64,000 bases of DNA from Carnobacterium viridans (GTDB lineage: Bacteria > Bacillota > Bacilli > Lactobacillales > Carnobacteriaceae), in NCBI RefSeq assembly GCF_900102725.1, contig NZ_FNJW01000008.1, positions 124,001-188,000 of the forward strand, in the 5' to 3' direction. The notes beneath the pieces are model-generated. The model was given only the letters and a program-made list of their open reading frames with translations. It was not told the DNA's origin and did no database searches. Of the stretch, positions 27,530-36,697 are shown piece after piece (within the stretch, counting starts at the first letter, position 1; each line of letters begins with the position of its first letter). The position numbers were made by a program, and so were the translations under genes.

Positions 27530-29419
27530 GTGAAAGATAAAATTTTTGAAGGTCTGCAAAAAATGGGTAAAACCTTTATGCTGCCTATTGCATTACTTCC
27601 AGTAGCAGGTTTGCTATTAGGAATAGGGTCATCTTTTACTGGAGATTCATTTGTAAGTCTATATGACTTAGAGTGGTTACTAGGGGAAGGTACTGTTTTA
27701 TACGGTATTTTAACAGTGTTAAAAGATTGTGGAACGATTGTGTTTGATAATTTACCACTGCTCTTTGCAGTTGGGGTTGCTTTAGGAATGGCTAAAGCTG
27801 CCAAAGAAGTTGCGGCTTTATCAGCTGTTGTAGCGTACTTTATGATGTATGCATCTTTAACAAGTACCATTACAAACTTTGGAAATATAGAAAAGTTGCA
27901 ACAAACACCAGGTTTAATTGCTTCGGTACTTAGTTTTGATGCCACAATGAATACAGGTGTATTTGGCGGAATCATTATGGGATTAATCGTTGCTGCCTTG
28001 CACAATCGCTTTTATAAAATTGAATTACCAGACGCTTTATCGTTCTTTTCTGGAACGCGTTTCATACCAATCGTATCAGCATTTGCAGCTGTAATCGTAG
28101 GAATGTTTCTTGCATTTATCTGGCCATATGCGGGTGCCGGGATTGCATGGTTAGGTTCAGTTGTAGCTGAACTTGGGTACATTGGAACTTTCTTGTATGG
28201 TTTTATTTATCGTGCATTGATTCCATTAGGTTTACATCACGTATTTTATCTTCCTTTCTGGCAGACAGCACTTGGGGGAACGGCTGAAATTAATGGAACA
28301 ATTGTTGAAGGAGCTCAAAACATTGTTTTTTCTCAACTGAGAAATGGACAAGTTGTGGATCCTGAAGCGGCTAAATTCTTCTCTGGAATGTTCCCATTCA
28401 TGATTTTTGGTTTTCCAGCAGCAGCATATGCTATGTATCAAACGGCCAAACCAGAACGTAAAAAAGATGTTAAGGGACTTATGATGTCTTCTTCATTAAC
28501 GTCAATTTTTACAGGAATTACAGAACCGCTTGAATTTTCATTTTTATTTGCTTCACCGTTCTTATACTTCGGAGTACATTGTGTATTAGCTGCATTCTCA
28601 TTTGTAATTATGCACTTCTTGAATGTGGGAGTAGGGTTGACTTTCTCAGGTGGCTTACTTGACTTTGTATTGTATGGTATCTTACCAGGACAAGGAATAA
28701 CCAACTGGATACCAGTTGTCTTAGTAGGAATTGTTTATGCGCTAGTTTACTATTTTGTTTTCCGTTTCTTTATTACAAAATTCGATTTGAAAACACCAGG
28801 TCGCGAAGATGAAGTAGCTGAATCAAAAATGTATACAAAAGCAGATTACCAAGCTAAAAAAGCTGGTGGAACTACATCTAATGAACCCGTTCAAGATGAA
28901 ATGTCACATGATATTATAGAAGGACTGGGTGGAAAAGCAAATTTAGTCGATGTTGACAATTGTGCAACACGCTTAAGAGTAACGATCAAAGATGGTCAGT
29001 TGGTTGATCAAGCTAAGTTAAAATCAACTGGTGCAGCTGGAGTCGTTGTAAAAGGAAATAGTGCCCAAGTTATTTATGGACCAAAAGTTTCAAATATTAA
29101 ATCAAATATAGATGAATATTTAGCTAGCTCAACAAGTAACGCATCTGCATCTCCTGTTAAACCTTCTAATCCTGCTGATGAAATGTCTGCAGATATTATT
29201 GAAGGACTTGGCGGAGAAGAAAATCTAATCGATGTTGACAATTGTGCAACACGCTTAAGAGTTACTGTTAAAGATGGTCAATTAGTTGATCAAGCTAAAT
29301 TAAAATCAACTGGTGCAGCTGGAGTTGTTGTCAAAGGTACTAGTGCTCAAGTCATTTATGGACCAAAAGTAGCAAACATTAAATTAAATATTGAAGAATA
29401 CCGTAATGGTAAACTTTAA
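27530..29419 (+). CDS. PTS sugar permease, glucose/maltose-type IIC with two tandem IIB domains
   Basis: A 629-residue PTS transporter of the glucose family that imports and phosphorylates a sugar. The IIC membrane domain (about 1-430) has M-L-P-I-A-L-L-P-V-A-G-L-L-L-G-I-G, G-L-H-H, G-I-T-E-P-L-E-F and FDLKTPGRE. Overall it resembles MalX/PtsG-type proteins; glucose or maltose is the best guess. Two nearly identical IIB domains follow (about 456-540 and 550-629). Each has DNCATRLRV with the phosphocysteine and ends in Q-V-I-Y-G-P-K-V. A IIA domain is absent, so an outside IIA is needed. Start is GTG at 27530 after AAGGAGG. The gene has its own promoter, cre site and terminators. Confidence 0.92.
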   Translation: MKDKIFEGLQKMGKTFMLPIALLPVAGLLLGIGSSFTGDSFVSLYDLEWLLGEGTVLYGILTVLKDCGTIVFDNLPLLFAVGVALGMAKAAKEVAALSAVVAYFMMYASLTSTITNFGNIEKLQQTPGLIASVLSFDATMNTGVFGGIIMGLIVAALHNRFYKIELPDALSFFSGTRFIPIVSAFAAVIVGMFLAFIWPYAGAGIAWLGSVVAELGYIGTFLYGFIYRALIPLGLHHVFYLPFWQTALGGTAEINGTIVEGAQNIVFSQLRNGQVVDPEAAKFFSGMFPFMIFGFPAAAYAMYQTAKPERKKDVKGLMMSSSLTSIFTGITEPLEFSFLFASPFLYFGVHCVLAAFSFVIMHFLNVGVGLTFSGGLLDFVLYGILPGQGITNWIPVVLVGIVYALVYYFVFRFFITKFDLKTPGREDEVAESKMYTKADYQAKKAGGTTSNEPVQDEMSHDIIEGLGGKANLVDVDNCATRLRVTIKDGQLVDQAKLKSTGAAGVVVKGNSAQVIYGPKVSNIKSNIDEYLASSTSNASASPVKPSNPADEMSADIIEGLGGEENLIDVDNCATRLRVTVKDGQLVDQAKLKSTGAAGVVVKGTSAQVIYGPKVANIKLNIEEYRNGKL

Positions 29420-29446
29420 TTTATTTCTTAAGTAATTAAACTAGTG

Positions 29447-29499
29447 AAGAATTCCTTTAACGGACAGTGATTGTCTTGTCGTTAAAGGGGTTCTTTTTG
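29447..29499 (+). terminator. Terminator after the PTS gene
   Basis: A 16-bp stem (AAGAATTCCTTTAACG with CGTTAAAGGGGTTCTT) around a 17-base loop, then TTT. The rest of the gap to 29680 is AT-rich and must hold the ylxM-ffh promoter; no clear one was chosen. Confidence 0.85.
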
Positions 29500-29680
29500 T
29501 GTGTTAGGCAATAACCTTATAAGTTAATAATTAAAAATAGTGAAAGCGACTTAATAGATTTAATAAATGTTTGTAAAAACAAGACAAACTATTGATTATT
29601 TAGGCAAAAACAGGTACGCTATTAAGGTGTGTAAACGTGTTTTCCTTGACAGTTGTTAAGAAAAGAAAGAAGGGTTACGA

Positions 29681-30025
29681 TTGGAAATTGAAAAAACAAA
29701 TCAAATGAACGCCTTGTTCGATTTCTATGGCTCTTTATTGACGGACAAACAAAAAAGTTATATGCAATTATATTATGCAGATGATTTTTCTCTGGGTGAG
29801 ATTGCAGAAGAATTTGAAGTTAGTCGTCAAGCAATTTACGATAACATCAGGCGAACTGAAAACAGCTTAATCGAGTATGAAAAAAAACTACATTTATTAG
29901 AAGATTTCAATACAACAAAAGCCGTCATAGAGGACATGTCTAGTTACATTAAAAGTCATTATCCAAAAGATGAGGTACTAGAACAGTTTATTGAGTTATT
30001 AAAAAAAGACAGAGATGAGAAATAA
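29681..30025 (+). CDS. ylxM: YlxM/p13 family helix-turn-helix protein
   Basis: A 114-residue YlxM-type protein, which in relatives binds or modulates the SRP. It has a sigma-70 region 4-like fold: [13 protein letters not shown], then [10 protein letters not shown], and the recognition helix [14 protein letters not shown]. Start is TTG at 29681, with AGAAGGG upstream. ffh follows after 17 bases, the usual pair. Confidence 0.92.
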   Translation: MEIEKTNQMNALFDFYGSLLTDKQKSYMQLYYADDFSLGEIAEEFEVSRQAIYDNIRRTENSLIEYEKKLHLLEDFNTTKAVIEDMSSYIKSHYPKDEVLEQFIELLKKDRDEK

Positions 30026-30042
30026 AGGAATGGTGAAGTAGA

Positions 30043-31470
30043 ATGGCATTTGAAGGTTTAACTGAACGTCTCCAAAATGCAATGACAAAAATGCGTCGTA
30101 AAGGGAAAGTATCAGAAGCTGATGTAAAAGAAATGATGAGAGAAGTACGTTTAGCTTTATTAGAAGCTGACGTTAACTTTAAAGTTGTAAAAGATTTTGT
30201 TAAAACGGTGAGTGCTCGTGCAGTAGGTTCTGAAGTATTGGACAGCCTTTCTCCTGGACAACAAGTCATTAAAATTGTTAATGAAGAATTGACCGAGTTG
30301 ATGGGTGGAGAACAAGCCACAATTCAAATAGCACCTAAAGCACCTACAGTTGTCATGATGGTTGGTTTGCAAGGGGCAGGTAAAACGACTACAGCTGGTA
30401 AATTAGCTAGCTATTTACGCAAAAATCAAAACAAACGACCTTTATTGATTGCTGCCGATATCTATCGTCCAGCAGCAATTCAACAATTGGAAACCATTGG
30501 TAAGCAATTAGACGTTCCTGTATTTTCTATGGGAGATCAAGTCAGTCCAGTTGAAATTGCAAGACAAGGGATTGAAAAAGCAAAAGCAGAACACTTAGAT
30601 TTCGTGTTGATTGATACTGCTGGTCGTTTACAAATTGATGAAACATTGATGCAAGAGTTAAGCGATATTAAAGAAACGGCACAGCCAACAGAAATTTTCT
30701 TAGTTGTTGATGCAATGACTGGGCAAGAAGCTGCAAATGTTGCTTCATCTTTTAATGAACAATTAGATATCACCGGTGTCATCTTAACGAAATTAGATGG
30801 AGATACTCGTGGAGGAGCAGCCCTTTCTATCCGTGCTGTCACTGGTAAACCTATTAAATTTACAGGTTCTGGTGAAAAACTAGATGCTTTAGAACCCTTC
30901 TACCCAGATCGTATGGCCAACCGTATTTTAGGTATGGGAGATATGTTAACTCTGATTGAAAAGGCTCAAGAAGATTTTGACGAAAAGAAATCAGAAGAAA
31001 TGATGACAAAATTACGTGAAAATAGTTTTGACTTTAATGATTTCATTGAACAAATGGATCAAGTCAGCAATATGGGGCCGATGGAAGACCTTTTAAAAAT
31101 GATTCCAGGCATGAGCAATGTTCCTGGATTAGATAAACTTCAAATCGATCCAAAAGATACTGCTCGAATGAAAGCTATTGTTTTGTCTATGACACCGCAA
31201 GAGAGAGAAAATCCTGATCTTTTATCTCAAAGCCGACGTCGCAGGATTGCTCGAGGATCAGCTCGTCCAATAGCCGAGGTCAATCGATTGATCAAGCAAT
31301 TTAATGAATCGAAAAAAATGATGAGTCAAATGTCTAAAGGAAATATGAACGGTATGGAAAATCTGTTTGGGCAAGGTGCAAAAGGCAAGCTTGGAAAAAT
31401 GGCTATGAATTCTATGGTTCGTAAAAACAAGAAAAAAATGAAGAAAAAGAATAAAAAAAGTCGCAAATAA
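30043..31470 (+). CDS. ffh: Signal recognition particle protein Ffh
   Basis: A 475-residue SRP54 homologue that binds signal sequences and the 4.5S/scRNA. The NG domain has GLQGAGKTTTAGK at about 108, DTAGRLQ, TKLDGDTRGG and the T-G-S-G-E-K-L-D loop. The methionine-rich M domain (about 300-475) has S-R-R-R-R-I-A-R-G-S for RNA binding and ends in a lysine-rich tail (KKKMKKKNKKSRK). The scRNA gene is not in the window. Confidence 0.97.
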   Translation: MAFEGLTERLQNAMTKMRRKGKVSEADVKEMMREVRLALLEADVNFKVVKDFVKTVSARAVGSEVLDSLSPGQQVIKIVNEELTELMGGEQATIQIAPKAPTVVMMVGLQGAGKTTTAGKLASYLRKNQNKRPLLIAADIYRPAAIQQLETIGKQLDVPVFSMGDQVSPVEIARQGIEKAKAEHLDFVLIDTAGRLQIDETLMQELSDIKETAQPTEIFLVVDAMTGQEAANVASSFNEQLDITGVILTKLDGDTRGGAALSIRAVTGKPIKFTGSGEKLDALEPFYPDRMANRILGMGDMLTLIEKAQEDFDEKKSEEMMTKLRENSFDFNDFIEQMDQVSNMGPMEDLLKMIPGMSNVPGLDKLQIDPKDTARMKAIVLSMTPQERENPDLLSQSRRRRIARGSARPIAEVNRLIKQFNESKKMMSQMSKGNMNGMENLFGQGAKGKLGKMAMNSMVRKNKKKMKKKNKKSRK

Positions 31471-31498
31471 TATCTTGAAATAGTAAATAACTACTTTA

Positions 31499-31540
31499 TA
31501 AAAAAAAAACAAGCTGTAAAGAAAAAACACTTTACAAGCT
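31499..31540 (-). terminator. Terminator-like hairpin reading on the minus strand
   Basis: AGCTGTAAAG (31512-31521) pairs with CTTTACAAGCT (31530-31540), and the run of A at 31500-31509 becomes a U-tract only on the minus strand. No minus-strand gene stands upstream of it. See findings. Confidence 0.5.
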
Positions 31541-31595
31541 ATAAATAAACTGGTAAACTACTTATTGTGAGATAGTTAATGGAGGTGTAAGAAAT

Positions 31596-31868
31596 ATGGC
31601 AGTAAAAATTCGTTTAAAACGCATGGGATCTAAAAGAAATCCTTTTTACCGTATCGTAGTTGCAGATTCACGTTCTCCACGTGATGGACGTTTCATCGAA
31701 ACTGTAGGAACATACAACCCAGTTGTTAATCCAGCAGAAGTAAAAGTGGACGAAGAAGCAGTATTAAAATGGTTAGCAAATGGTGCTCAACCTTCTGATA
31801 CAATTCGTAACATCCTTTCAAAAGAAGGCATTATGAAAAAATTCCATGAATCAAAAAACATTAAATAA
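31596..31868 (+). CDS. rpsP: 30S ribosomal protein S16
   Basis: A 90-residue S16 ([20 protein letters not shown]). ATG follows GGAGGTG. It heads the rpsP-khpA-rimM-trmD-rplS series found in most Firmicutes. Confidence 0.97.
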   Translation: MAVKIRLKRMGSKRNPFYRIVVADSRSPRDGRFIETVGTYNPVVNPAEVKVDEEAVLKWLANGAQPSDTIRNILSKEGIMKKFHESKNIK

Positions 31869-31882
31869 AAAGGATGTTTTCT

Positions 31883-32125
31883 ATGGCTGACATAAAAGAT
31901 TTAATTCTTACAGTTGTAAGTCCTCTTGTAAGTCATCCTGATGAGTTGACAATTGATGTAGTAGAAACTGAAGAGTTTTTAGAATATCAATTGTCTGTTC
32001 ACCCTGATGATGTTGGACGAGTAATTGGAAAAAAAGGTCGCGTAGCAAAAGCTATTCGTACAATTGTTTACAGTGTTAGAGTTCTTGGACCCAAACGTGT
32101 AAGATTGACAATTGCCAATAGCTAA
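31883..32125 (+). CDS. khpA: KH-domain RNA-binding protein KhpA
   Basis: An 80-residue KH protein (YlqC type) with the G-x-x-G loop in [14 protein letters not shown]. With KhpB it forms an RNA-binding pair that affects cell elongation and division in streptococci. The ATG at 31883 (MADIKDLI) follows AAAGGA at normal spacing; the ATG three codons earlier overlaps that binding site. Position right after rpsP is standard. Confidence 0.92.
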   Translation: MADIKDLILTVVSPLVSHPDELTIDVVETEEFLEYQLSVHPDDVGRVIGKKGRVAKAIRTIVYSVRVLGPKRVRLTIANS

Positions 32126-32133
32126 ATTCCGGA

Positions 32134-32173
32134 AAAGAAATCATTTCTTCAATAAGAGATGGTTTCTTTTTTT
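32134..32173 (+). terminator. Terminator after khpA
   Basis: AGAAATCATTTCTT pairs with AAGAGATGGTTTCT with G-U pairs, followed by TTTTTTT. Confidence 0.72.
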
Positions 32174-32247
32174 ATAAATGATTTTATTAGACATCCAGCT
32201 AAATAGATACTTAAATGAAAAAAATTAATTGTAAATGAGGGAACGCA

Positions 32248-32763
32248 ATGAAAACATTGTACAATGTAGGAAAAATTGTTAACACACAAGGGATAAAAGG
32301 TGAAGTTCGAGTTATTTCAAAAACTGACTTTCCCGAAGAAAGATACAAAAAAGGGTCTACGTTATCCTTATTTCAAGATGGTAAGTTAGTAACGGATTTA
32401 ACTGTTGCAAGCCATCGTAAACACAAAAACTTTGATATCCTATCTTTTGAAAACCACCCAAATATCAATGATGTAGAAAAATACCGTGATGGCATCCTAA
32501 AAGTTAGCGAAGACCGCTTAACAGAATTACCACAAAATGAATTCTATTTGCATCAAATTGTTGGATTGACTGTACAAGACGAAGAAAAAAATACTATTGG
32601 AAAAATCAGTGAAGTAATGTCACCTGGTGCTAATGATGTATGGGTAATTGAACGTCCGAAAAAGAAAGATCTGCTGATTCCATATATTGAAGAAGTCGTA
32701 TTAGATGTTGATTTAGAAAACCAACTGGTGACGATTCATATGATGGAAGGATTAGATGATTAA
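32248..32763 (+). CDS. rimM: Ribosome maturation factor RimM
   Basis: A 171-residue 30S maturation factor. The N-terminal beta-barrel has [18 protein letters not shown], and the C-terminal PRC barrel has F-Y-L-H-Q-I-V-G-L and [10 protein letters not shown]. The stop codon overlaps the trmD start by one base, the typical rimM-trmD coupling. Confidence 0.96.
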   Translation: MKTLYNVGKIVNTQGIKGEVRVISKTDFPEERYKKGSTLSLFQDGKLVTDLTVASHRKHKNFDILSFENHPNINDVEKYRDGILKVSEDRLTELPQNEFYLHQIVGLTVQDEEKNTIGKISEVMSPGANDVWVIERPKKKDLLIPYIEEVVLDVDLENQLVTIHMMEGLDD

Positions 32764-33512
32764 TGAAAATTGATGTTTTAACTTTGTTTCCACGAATGTT
32801 TCAAGGACCATTGACCGAATCCATTATTGGAAAAGCAATTGATAAAGACCTGCTACAAGTAAATGTGATGAATTTTAGAGACTATACAGATAACAAGCAC
32901 CAGAATGTAGATGATTATCCGTATGGCGGCGGTGCAGGAATGTTATTAAAAGCGCAGCCTATTTTTGCTGCCATAGATGCAATCAATGAAGAGGCGCCGG
33001 ATACTAAAAAGCGAGTCATCTTATTGGATCCTGCTGGTGTTCCGTTTACTCAAGCGGTAGCAGAGGAACTGGCAGAAGAAGAACATCTAGTATTTATCTG
33101 CGGACATTATGAAGGTTACGATGAACGAATTCGAACATTGGTAACGGATGAAATTTCGTTAGGGGATTATGTTTTAACCGGTGGAGAACTAGGTGCTATG
33201 GTAATGATCGATGCGACAGTACGTCTGTTACCAGAAGTTCTAGGAAATGATCAATCAGCTAAAACAGACTCTCATTCCACTGGATTATTGGAGCATCCTC
33301 AATACACTAGACCTGCTGAGTACCGTGGTATGAAAGTTCCTGATGTGATCATTAGTGGAAATCATAAAAAAATAAAAGAATGGCAAGACAAAGAATCAAT
33401 TAGACGTACGCTGGAAAGACGTCCAGATATGCTTGAAACGGTCTCATTATCAGCTGAACAACAAAACTATTTAAAAGAACTAAAAATGGAGAGAGAAGCT
33501 TCTAAAGAATAA
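32763..33512 (+). CDS. trmD: tRNA (guanine37-N1)-methyltransferase
   Basis: A 249-residue SPOUT methyltransferase that makes m1G37 and prevents +1 frameshifting. It shows [33 protein letters not shown] and the knot region [16 protein letters not shown], then the conserved Asp-rich [14 protein letters not shown]. It overlaps rimM by one base. Confidence 0.97.
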   Translation: MKIDVLTLFPRMFQGPLTESIIGKAIDKDLLQVNVMNFRDYTDNKHQNVDDYPYGGGAGMLLKAQPIFAAIDAINEEAPDTKKRVILLDPAGVPFTQAVAEELAEEEHLVFICGHYEGYDERIRTLVTDEISLGDYVLTGGELGAMVMIDATVRLLPEVLGNDQSAKTDSHSTGLLEHPQYTRPAEYRGMKVPDVIISGNHKKIKEWQDKESIRRTLERRPDMLETVSLSAEQQNYLKELKMEREASKE

Positions 33513-33559
33513 AGAAACCAAGTTTATCAGAGTTTTTTCTGAGAAATAAGGAAATTTAC

Positions 33560-33588
33560 TTTACACCCTTTAGTGCTTATGTTAGAAT
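33560..33588 (+). promoter_or_regulatory. Promoter of rplS
   Basis: TTTACA (33560-33565), 17-base spacer, TAGAAT (33583-33588). The transcript would begin at about 33595, right before the structured leader. Confidence 0.65.
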
Positions 33589-33594
33589 TATTTG

Positions 33595-33680
33595 GTGAGC
33601 GGGTAAAGCCTGCCATTAAAACGATGTTCCGCTGTATCCATATGTGATATATGAAGGTTTGTTGGAAGGAGAAAAACATA
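33595..33680 (+). promoter_or_regulatory. Putative L19 ribosomal protein leader
   Basis: The leader between promoter and rplS holds a small hairpin GCGGG-TAAAG-CCTGC at about 33599-33613, followed by GATGTTCCGCTGTATC and CATATGTGATATATG just before the binding site. Its place and layout fit the L19 autoregulatory leader known from Bacillales, in which the L19 protein binds its own mRNA. I recognise it from memory of the family, not by a model search. Confidence 0.55.
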
Positions 33681-34028
33681 ATGAGTAATTTAATTGAATC
33701 AATCACTAACGAACAATTACGTGAAGACATCCCAGCTTTCCGTCCAGGAGATACTGTACGTGTTCATGCTAAAATCGTTGAGGGTACTAGAGAACGTATC
33801 CAATTATTTGAAGGTGTTGTAATCAAACGCCGTGGTGCTGGAGTTAGCGAAACTTATACAGTTCGTAAAATTTCTAATGGAATCGGCGTTGAACGTACAT
33901 TCCCATTACATTCACCACGTGTTGCTCAAATCGAAGTTGTTCGCTTTGGTAAAGTACGTCGTGCTAAATTGTACTACTTACGTGCATTACATGGTAAAGC
34001 AGCTCGTATTAAAGAAATCCGTCGTTAA
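33681..34028 (+). CDS. rplS: 50S ribosomal protein L19
   Basis: A 115-residue L19 located at the 30S-50S interface. It has [35 protein letters not shown] and [11 protein letters not shown] near the end. The ATG at 33681 follows GGAAGGAG; an earlier in-frame start at 33651 lies in the leader. Confidence 0.97.
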   Translation: MSNLIESITNEQLREDIPAFRPGDTVRVHAKIVEGTRERIQLFEGVVIKRRGAGVSETYTVRKISNGIGVERTFPLHSPRVAQIEVVRFGKVRRAKLYYLRALHGKAARIKEIRR

Positions 34029-34041
34029 GATGAATTTTTTT

Positions 34042-34074
34042 AGTTCTAACTCTCCTGAGTTAGAACTTTTTTTG
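34042..34074 (+). terminator. Terminator after rplS
   Basis: AGTTCTAACTC / GAGTTAGAACT, a perfect 11-bp stem with a TCCT loop, followed by seven T. Confidence 0.92.
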
Positions 34075-34166
34075 TTTTCTTAAATACGCTGTTAATTATG
34101 AATAGAGTAGGTTATAATTGAAAATGAAAAAGTGATTAGAACTAAAAAAAAGTGGGGTATTGTAGA

Positions 34167-34598
34167 GTGAATAAAGCATTAGTAAACTTTGAAGCCATCT
34201 TGAAGGCGAAGCATGTGCCTTTAGCTAAAAAAGAAATAAAAAATGGACAAATTTTGTATAATGGTAAATTTAAATTAAATGATCAGCAAGCTTTGCCATT
34301 TGGGGTTGTTTTTGATAATAAAGAAGAAGGCATCATTGATTTTCAAATTGTGTACCATAAACTAGCTTATGTAACAAACTTTGATGCAAAACAAAAAGTG
34401 TTAGAAGTTTTAAATGAATTAAATGAAATGAAAACAGGTTACTATCGTGTTTGTCTTGCTGGAGATGGGGAAATTTATATGAGACTTCTTTCACGGACAA
34501 CAGAAGATGTAAGAGCAGCTTATGAAATGATGATCGTAGGATCAACAATCGCTAAAAGTATTCTTCCTAAAATAGAAGAAGCTGTAGGGAAAAAATAG
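34167..34598 (+). CDS. Hypothetical protein, possibly YbjN-like
   Basis: A 143-residue soluble protein without signal peptide or membrane segment. The second half (T-G-Y-Y-R-V-C-L-A-G-D-G-E-I-Y-M-R, then an alpha-helical end A-A-Y-E-M-M-I-V-G-S-T-I-A-K) has the alternating pattern of YbjN-type domains found in chaperone-like and sensory proteins; this resemblance is weak and uncertain. GTG at 34167 is preferred because AGTGGGG lies at proper spacing; the frame stays open for five codons upstream. It stands alone between the rplS terminator and an OsmC gene 41 bases downstream. Confidence 0.75.
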   Translation: MNKALVNFEAILKAKHVPLAKKEIKNGQILYNGKFKLNDQQALPFGVVFDNKEEGIIDFQIVYHKLAYVTNFDAKQKVLEVLNELNEMKTGYYRVCLAGDGEIYMRLLSRTTEDVRAAYEMMIVGSTIAKSILPKIEEAVGKK

Positions 34599-34639
34599 AT
34601 TCAATAGAATCGTTATCATGAAAAGAGAGTAGGGATTTC

Positions 34640-35062
34640 ATGAAAGACCGCAAACCGTTATTTCATGCTGAGATAGTTAACGAAACAGGCGTGAATGGTC
34701 AAGCATTTGTAAAAAATGGCGGACTGAATGTTAAACTGTCCAGTCCCTTAAGTGATGAGGAAGGTACAAATCCTGAAGAATTACTTGGATTATCGTTTAG
34801 TACATGCCTTAATGCTACGATTCAATCCTTGCTAAAAGCAAGAGGAAAAGAGAATGAAAGCCGCGTTGAAGTTCATGTTGACTATATGCGTGAACCTAGT
34901 GGAATCGGATTTTTCTTTAATGTAGAAGCTTTTGCAAAAATTGAGGGACTACCTTTTGAAGAAAGCGAAAAAATCGTAGAAGAAGCTGAAAATCGTTGTC
35001 CTGTATCTAAATTATTGGCAGGAAGCCAGACAGTTTCTGTAACAGCAGTTGAACAATTTTAA
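34640..35062 (+). CDS. OsmC/Ohr family peroxiredoxin-like protein
   Basis: A 140-residue protein of the OsmC/Ohr family, thiol-dependent reductases of organic hydroperoxides. The two conserved active-site cysteines are present, in S-F-S-T-C-L-N-A-T and E-N-R-C-P-V-S-K-L-L, and the N-terminal F-V-K-N-G-G-L-N-V-K-L-S segment fits Ohr-type members. The role in organic peroxide defence is inferred from the family. The ATG follows AGAGAGTAGGG. A bidirectional terminator separates it from yajQ. Confidence 0.9.
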   Translation: MKDRKPLFHAEIVNETGVNGQAFVKNGGLNVKLSSPLSDEEGTNPEELLGLSFSTCLNATIQSLLKARGKENESRVEVHVDYMREPSGIGFFFNVEAFAKIEGLPFEESEKIVEEAENRCPVSKLLAGSQTVSVTAVEQF

Positions 35063-35074
35063 ATAAAAAAAGCT

Positions 35075-35110
35075 GAAAAGACCTTCAAGTTCATATTTGA
35101 AGGTCTTTTG
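35075..35110. terminator. Bidirectional terminator between osmC-like and yajQ
   Basis: AAAAGACCTTCAA / TTGAAGGTCTTTT, a perfect 13-bp stem with a 9-base loop; it serves both convergent genes. Confidence 0.9.
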
Positions 35111-35137
35111 TATTTTACTCACTAAAAAGGTGTTGCA

Positions 35138-35629
35138 CTATCTGTAATTGATAAATTGCAAATCAATTGGGAGATCTGTATCTCTTAATAGAGCAATAAC
35201 TTGTTGTAAATCATCACGATTTTTACCGGTTACTCGTATTTGATCGTCTTGTATTTGAGTTTTAACTTTAATACCAGATTTTTTAATCAGTTGAGTAATC
35301 GTTTTTGCGTGTTCTTTATCGATTCCATTAATTAAGTCAGCGAATTGACGAACATTTCCACCAAAAGCTTTTTCAGTTGCAGAATAGTGGAGATTTCTTG
35401 TGGGAACGCCTCTTTTAACTAATTTGTTAGACAATACGTCTTTTACTTGCTCTAATTTAAAATCATCATCTGAAATTAAAACCAATTTTTCTTTTTCTAA
35501 TTTGATCTCGCTGATGGAGCCTTTAAAATCAAAACGATTGGCGATTTCTTTTGTTGCCAACTGGATGGAATTTTTTATCTCTTCCATATTCATTTCTGAA
35601 ACGATATCAAAACTTGCTTCTTTTGCCAT
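35138..35629 (-). CDS. YajQ family nucleotide-binding protein
   Basis: A 163-residue YajQ/UPF0234 protein. Some members bind cyclic di-GMP, others bind tRNA or nucleotides; the exact role here is unknown. It has the family N-terminus ([11 protein letters not shown]), R-F-D-F-K-G-S, and [18 protein letters not shown] near the C-terminus, ending [11 protein letters not shown]. The minus-strand start at 35629 follows AAGGAGGAAAC. It is one of few minus-strand genes here. Confidence 0.93.
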   Translation of the reverse strand: MAKEASFDIVSEMNMEEIKNSIQLATKEIANRFDFKGSISEIKLEKEKLVLISDDDFKLEQVKDVLSNKLVKRGVPTRNLHYSATEKAFGGNVRQFADLINGIDKEHAKTITQLIKKSGIKVKTQIQDDQIRVTGKNRDDLQQVIALLRDTDLPIDLQFINYR

Positions 35630-35795
35630 AATTGTTTCCTCCTTCTACATTGTGCTCTTAAATTGTACCACAAAGACGTGTGCAGGAGAAGGAAACGGAT
35701 ACAAATGAGAGTGTAATGAATAAAACTATTTTTTGCTTTCTTTATAAAGAAAAAATTGTTATCCTTGTTTGATTAAGTAAGTAGGGAGTTGCCAA

Positions 35796-36692
35796 ATGAC
35801 AAAATTAAAAACACCAAATTTTTGGATCGAACACATAAAAAAAATCTTTTTTATCTTTTTTGCAGCTATTACAAGTGCAGTGGCATTAAATAATTTTTTA
35901 ATACCTTCTAACATTTATGCTGCTGGTATTAATGGAACTTCGCAATTATTATCAGATGTTCTTAGCAACAATTCAGGAATTCTAATTGATACAGGTGTCT
36001 TGATCCTTGTGTTTAATATTCCAATTGCAATCCTTGGATGGTTTAAGGTAGGAAGAAATTTTACATTATATAGTTTTTTGACCTCTATATTGATTTCGAT
36101 GTTTACAGTTATCTTGCCCATTAACCCGCTGAGTACAGACCCGATGATGAATGCTTTGTTTGGAGGCATTATTAGTGGAGCTGGAATTGGTTTCGCGTTA
36201 AAATATGGGTTTTCAACTGGTGGAATGGATATTATTTCAATGGTGTTAGCTAAAACAACCGGAAGATCAATTGGAACGTTAACATTTGCCATGAATTTGC
36301 TGATTGTTTCGTCAGCTGGTTTTTTATACGGTTGGGAATATGCTTTGTACACATTGGTATCGATTTATGTTATGACTAAAATGATTGATACGATTCATAC
36401 TAGTCATCAAAAAGTGACGGCCATGATCGTGACCAATGAACCAGATGCTTTAGTAAAAGTCATTCATGAAAAATTAATGAGAGGTATCACCATTATTCCT
36501 GCAAAAGGAGCTTATTCAGGAATGGATCGTTCTATTTTAATGGTGGTAATCACTCGCTACGAGATGTACGAACTTGAACAAGCGGTCAGAGAAGCAGATG
36601 CTTCAGCATTTGTTAATTTCATGGAAACGAATAAAGTGTTAGGTGAATTTTGGAGTTCTGATCGACAAAAAGAATCTCAATTAAAAAAATAA
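35796..36692 (+). CDS. YitT family membrane protein (DUF161/DUF2179)
   Basis: A 298-residue protein with five to six membrane segments in the first 190 residues (A-N-N-F/L-I-P-S-N-I-Y-A-A-G-I-N-G-T, G-G-I-I-S-G-A-G-I-G-F, F-S-T-G-G-M-D-I) and a cytoplasmic C-terminal DUF2179 domain (about 205-290, G-I-T-I-I-P-A-K-G-A-Y-S-G and the V-I-T-R-Y-E motif). This architecture is the YitT/YebE family, widespread in Firmicutes, function unknown. The ATG follows GTAGGGAG. Repeat copy B begins 6 bases after its stop. Confidence 0.9.
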   Translation: MTKLKTPNFWIEHIKKIFFIFFAAITSAVALNNFLIPSNIYAAGINGTSQLLSDVLSNNSGILIDTGVLILVFNIPIAILGWFKVGRNFTLYSFLTSILISMFTVILPINPLSTDPMMNALFGGIISGAGIGFALKYGFSTGGMDIISMVLAKTTGRSIGTLTFAMNLLIVSSAGFLYGWEYALYTLVSIYVMTKMIDTIHTSHQKVTAMIVTNEPDALVKVIHEKLMRGITIIPAKGAYSGMDRSILMVVITRYEMYELEQAVREADASAFVNFMETNKVLGEFWSSDRQKESQLKK

Positions 36693-36697
36693 AGAGT

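Noticed and set aside
29628-29648. Second cre-like sequence (TGTAAACG) upstream of ylxM
   Set aside because: The left half fits, but the right half (T-G-T-T-T-T) fails the consensus at the W and C positions.
34042-34166. Further gene in the rplS-34167 gap
   Set aside because: Only the rplS terminator and AT-rich sequence are present; overlapping frames have no binding site or recognisable family.
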